Shown in pieces: positions 5,622 through 7,527 of a stretch of 7,527 nucleotides of DNA (position 1 is its first letter; each line of letters starts with the position of its first letter). This stretch comes from Microcaldota archaeon (GTDB lineage Archaea; Micrarchaeota; Micrarchaeia; Micrarchaeales; CABMGC01). Location of the stretch: the NCBI GenBank assembly GCA_028866975.1, contig JAGWHG010000031.1, forward strand, positions 1 to 7,527, given 5' to 3'. The notes under the pieces are model-generated. The model had not been told where the DNA came from, did no database searches, and worked only from the letters and a program-made list of their open reading frames with translations. The translations under genes were made by a program, and so were the position numbers.

Positions 5622-6838
5622 TTGGAAGCAAGGATTGCATCGAGGTCTTTTTCCTCAAGGCCGTAGTTCTTGTGGAAGAATGCCAATGTCTCCTCCTCCC
5701 CTTCTTCTTTCTGCCCTTCCTTTATCATCGCCTTCATTAGTTGCAGATATCCATTGAAGACGTCTTTTTTGTGCGCGTGCAGTATGTAGATTAGCTTTGT
5801 AATCACGGAGTTTATCGCCACCCTTCCGGACTTGCTCTTGCTAAGCTGTCGTATGGTGCTTGGGAAGGCATAGCTCCTAAAGAACGCGGTCTCGCCGTTC
5901 GCAGAGAGCGACACGCCGCTGGACATCAGTATGCTGGAGTAGCGCATGTAGGAGTAGTAGCTGTCGCGGCTAGCATGCGACAAGAAGAAGCTCGCCTTGG
6001 CGATGTTGCTATAGGCGTTTGCGATGTCGGATTTCCACGAATACCGATTCGGTATGTTCTCCTCTATCCAATTCAGCAGCATGTCGCTGTCAAGGTCGGT
6101 GTTCATCTGCGCAAGCCTTGCAGTATCGAAGCTTCTCGACATGAATATCCTGTCGAGCACCCCGAACACCTCCATCTTCCTATCGCGCATGCCGATGTTC
6201 TCCATAAGTTCTGGCGTGCCCTGCGACATGAGTTCGAGGTCATTTATCGCGCCGCGTATGTCGCCGCTGCACCTGTTGGCAAGCTCATCTATTATCGAGT
6301 CGTCCACTTTTAGGTCCTCGGCCCCAGCGATCGACTTGAGCAGCGATACGATCTCCGCCTTGCTCACCCGCTTGAACTCCACTTTATCGACGTTGTCACG
6401 CATGAATGCAATTTTCCTGTCCCAGTAATCGTTTGCGATTAGAAGGATGGGATGCTTTGATTCCTTAATCAGCTGCGTTATGATTCGCTCTGATCCGGCA
6501 TCAAACTTATCTGATCTTTCATCTATCTCGTCGAGTATTATCAACAGCTTCCTTGCAAAAAGGCCCGACGACTTGCTGGCAGGCAGCAGTGTGCTTTCAA
6601 GGGTCTTGGCATCCCTGTAGTCGCTTGCGTTCATCTCTATTACATCAAAGCCGTTCGAATATGCAAATGCATGAGCTGCCGCAGTCTTGCCGCTCCCGGA
6701 CGGTCCATAGAGGAGCAGCGGCTTGCCCTGCACCTTCTTTTGCGCATCCGCTCCGAATGTCCGCAGCCTCTCGATCGCGCTGCCATTGCCGACAATCTCC
6801 TCGAGCGCCTTAGGTGCGTACTTCTCGCTTAGCGGCAT
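5618..6838 (-). CDS. rfcL: Replication factor C large subunit (clamp loader AAA+ ATPase)
   Basis: The large subunit of the archaeal clamp loader, which with RFC small subunits uses ATP to open the PCNA ring and place it on primed DNA. The N-terminal EKYAPK (5-10) and EIVGN (14-18) are typical; Ala replaces the Arg of the common KYRPK, as in some eukaryotic Rfc1 proteins. Walker A is GPSGSGKT (45-52), Walker B LLIILDEID (98-106), sensor 1 LIAND (133-137), and the sensor 2 region SGDIRGAINDLE (191-202). The helical collar domain follows. At 406 aa it is on the short side. The C-terminus has an acidic patch (EEGEEE, 378-383) but no clear PCNA-binding PIP box; TLAFF (384-388) is only a loose match. 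The small-subunit gene is not in this window. The start ATG has a TATA-like element about 27 bases upstream, so the transcript is probably leaderless or nearly so. Confidence 0.93.
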   Translation of the reverse strand: MPLSEKYAPKALEEIVGNGSAIERLRTFGADAQKKVQGKPLLLYGPSGSGKTAAAHAFAYSNGFDVIEMNASDYRDAKTLESTLLPASKSSGLFARKLLIILDEIDERSDKFDAGSERIITQLIKESKHPILLIANDYWDRKIAFMRDNVDKVEFKRVSKAEIVSLLKSIAGAEDLKVDDSIIDELANRCSGDIRGAINDLELMSQGTPELMENIGMRDRKMEVFGVLDRIFMSRSFDTARLAQMNTDLDSDMLLNWIEENIPNRYSWKSDIANAYSNIAKASFFLSHASRDSYYSYMRYSSILMSSGVSLSANGETAFFRSYAFPSTIRQLSKSKSGRVAINSVITKLIYILHAHKKDVFNGYLQLMKAMIKEGQKEEGEEETLAFFHKNYGLEEKDLDAILASN

Positions 6839-6860
6839 AACCCCACAGTTATAAATAGTA

Positions 6861-6873
6861 AAAATATTATAAC
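6861..6873. promoter_or_regulatory. Shared TATA-like element between rfcL and tRNA-Glu
   Basis: The 56-base spacer 6839-6894 is almost all A/T. Its centre holds AATATT (6863-6868) overlapping TTATAA (6867-6872), both palindromic. The first is centred 27-28 bases from the rfcL ATG and the second 25-26 bases from the tRNA 5' base, which are the distances expected for archaeal TATA boxes of a leaderless mRNA and of a tRNA gene. Other AT motifs in the spacer (around 6850-6856 and 6882-6888) are badly spaced for one or both genes. Confidence 0.5.
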
Positions 6874-6894
6874 AACAAAAGGATAAATTCCTAT

Positions 6895-6969
6895 GCTCCT
6901 GTCGTCTAGTTCGGTCAAGGACGTTAGCCTCTCACGCTAGAGACCCGGGTTCAAATCCCGGCGGGAGCA
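6895..6969 (+). tRNA. tRNA-Glu (anticodon CTC)
   Basis: A full cloverleaf folds by eye. The acceptor stem is GCTCCTG (6895-6901) with CGGGAGC (6962-6968), 7 pairs including one U-G. The D stem is GTCT (6904-6907) with GGAC (6919-6922), with GG in the loop. The anticodon stem is TTAGC/GCTAG (6924-6928, 6936-6940), with loop CTCTCAC and anticodon CTC at 6931-6933, which reads the Glu codon GAG. The variable loop has 4 bases. The T arm is CCGGG-TTCAAAT-CCCGG (6945-6961). The discriminator base is A6969. No intron is present, and the 3' CCA is not encoded, so it must be added by a nucleotidyltransferase. Confidence 0.97.
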
Positions 6970-6970
6970 C

Positions 6971-7527
6971 TCACACTATCTTCTTTAGGCCCTTGAGCTC
7001 ATTCATCTGCTCAATGTCCATCTGCCCTGGCGCAACAGCCCTCTTGCGAAGCGCAGTGTAGGCAAGCTCGCCGCTCAGCGCAGATATCGCGCGAGACACC
7101 TGGCCGATTTCGCCCATCGCAAAAGCGGTTATGTCTATCCCAGATGCCCTTGCCTCGCGCCGCAGCCTCTCTATGGCCAGCAGGTCACTGACCTGCTTTG
7201 CGGTGGTCACAACCTTCACATGGTTGCTTATCATGCTCATCTTTCCGGCAAGCCCAAGAAGCCCATCTAGATCTGGCGTGCCTGCAAAATCATGCCACGA
7301 TACCAGCAATTTTGTCCTGCTCTTATTGATCATCTTGACAAATTCAGGGTTTCGGCTTGCAAATTCAAGTTCGGCATCCACCATCCACGGGCCGGCCTTC
7401 AAAACATGTTCAAATATTGCCATCTTCTCTGCATCCTTTCCCGAATATCCCCCACCCTGGCCAATATCTCGCAGCGTTACTATAGACTTCCCTGCTATGC
7501 CCAGTCGCATTATCTCCCTGAGTATCT
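6971..7527 (-). CDS. aroD: 3-dehydroquinate dehydratase, type I (partial, start beyond window)
   Basis: Converts 3-dehydroquinate to 3-dehydroshikimate, the third step of the shikimate pathway to chorismate and aromatic amino acids (EC 4.2.1.10). The type I (Schiff-base) family is clear. Counted from the Met at 7508-7510, these include TLRD (12-15, substrate-binding Arg), VDAELE (44-49), SWHDF (71-75) with catalytic His73, HVKVVTTA (97-104) with Schiff-base Lys99, IGQVSRA (135-141) with Arg140, and APGQ (160-163). The frame stays open past that Met to the right edge (residues ILREI precede it), and the family normally has an N-terminal strand region with VELRxD about 50 residues before TLRD. 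The internal Met is therefore not the real start, and the gene is cut by the window edge. Its stop lies one base from the 3' end of the convergent tRNA-Glu gene. Confidence 0.93.
   Translation of the reverse strand, partial: ILREIMRLGIAGKSIVTLRDIGQGGGYSGKDAEKMAIFEHVLKAGPWMVDAELEFASRNPEFVKMINKSRTKLLVSWHDFAGTPDLDGLLGLAGKMSMISNHVKVVTTAKQVSDLLAIERLRREARASGIDITAFAMGEIGQVSRAISALSGELAYTALRKRAVAPGQMDIEQMNELKGLKKIV

Noticed and set aside
5648..5652. TTTTT run (and TTTTTT at 5765-5770) as operon terminators
   Set aside because: Oligo-T can end archaeal transcripts, but both runs lie in rfcL coding sequence, where AAA Lys and TTT-complement codons explain them. They are kept only as a possibility under the convergent-stop finding.
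6024..6428. Open frame on the + strand opposite rfcL
   Set aside because: It is serine- and leucine-rich, lacks recognisable motifs, and lies entirely antisense to a gene with intact AAA+ motifs. It is a by-product of rfcL codon use.
1..7527. CRISPR array, insertion sequence, toxin-antitoxin or phage module
   Set aside because: I saw no regularly spaced repeats, no terminal inverted repeats with a transposase, and no small paired genes. The gene order is housekeeping plus one methyltransferase.

Overview
The window looks like a chromosomal segment from an archaeon. The evidence is an archaeal/eukaryotic-type PheRS pair (PheS of about 490 aa with an N-terminal winged-helix arm, and a short PheT of 541 aa), an archaeal replication factor C large subunit, a tRNA-Glu without encoded CCA, TATA-like promoters with short or absent leaders, and a secreted protein rich in N-glycosylation sequons. 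Heavy use of ATA (Ile) and AGG/AGA (Arg) and very tight gene packing would suit a small-genome lineage such as Micrarchaeota or other DPANN archaea. That placement is an inference from style, not a proven assignment.

Layout. Positions 1-1192 hold a class I SAM-dependent methyltransferase gene, possibly cut at its 5' end by the window edge. It is clearly more AT-rich than the rest: a hand count gives about 32% G+C over 1-240 against about 53% over 2881-3120. A 116-base gap (1193-1308) carries two small inverted repeats and a TATA-like box. Next comes a four-gene + strand run packed like an operon: a single-pass surface protein (1309-2079), pheS (2076-3548, overlapping by 4 bases), pheT (3553-5178, 4-base gap) and a 144-aa protein of unknown function (5187-5621, 8-base gap).

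The stop codon of the last gene interlocks with that of the convergent rfcL on the - strand (5618-6838). rfcL and the + strand tRNA-Glu(CTC) gene (6895-6969) diverge from a 56-base AT-rich spacer whose central element sits at the right distance to serve both. One base beyond the tRNA, the - strand aroD (type I 3-dehydroquinate dehydratase) ends. Its 5' part runs off the right edge.

How the genes work together. pheS and pheT make the two subunits of phenylalanyl-tRNA synthetase, and aroD acts in the shikimate route that leads to phenylalanine. rfcL encodes the large subunit of the sliding-clamp loader, and the tRNA reads GAG. The methyltransferase, the surface protein and the 144-aa protein have no assigned pathway. 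I found no CRISPR array, insertion sequence or phage module. The points most worth following up are the altered substrate-amino-group positions in PheS, the surface protein and the unknown protein locked into the pheST operon, the shared divergent promoter, and the compositional break at the methyltransferase gene.
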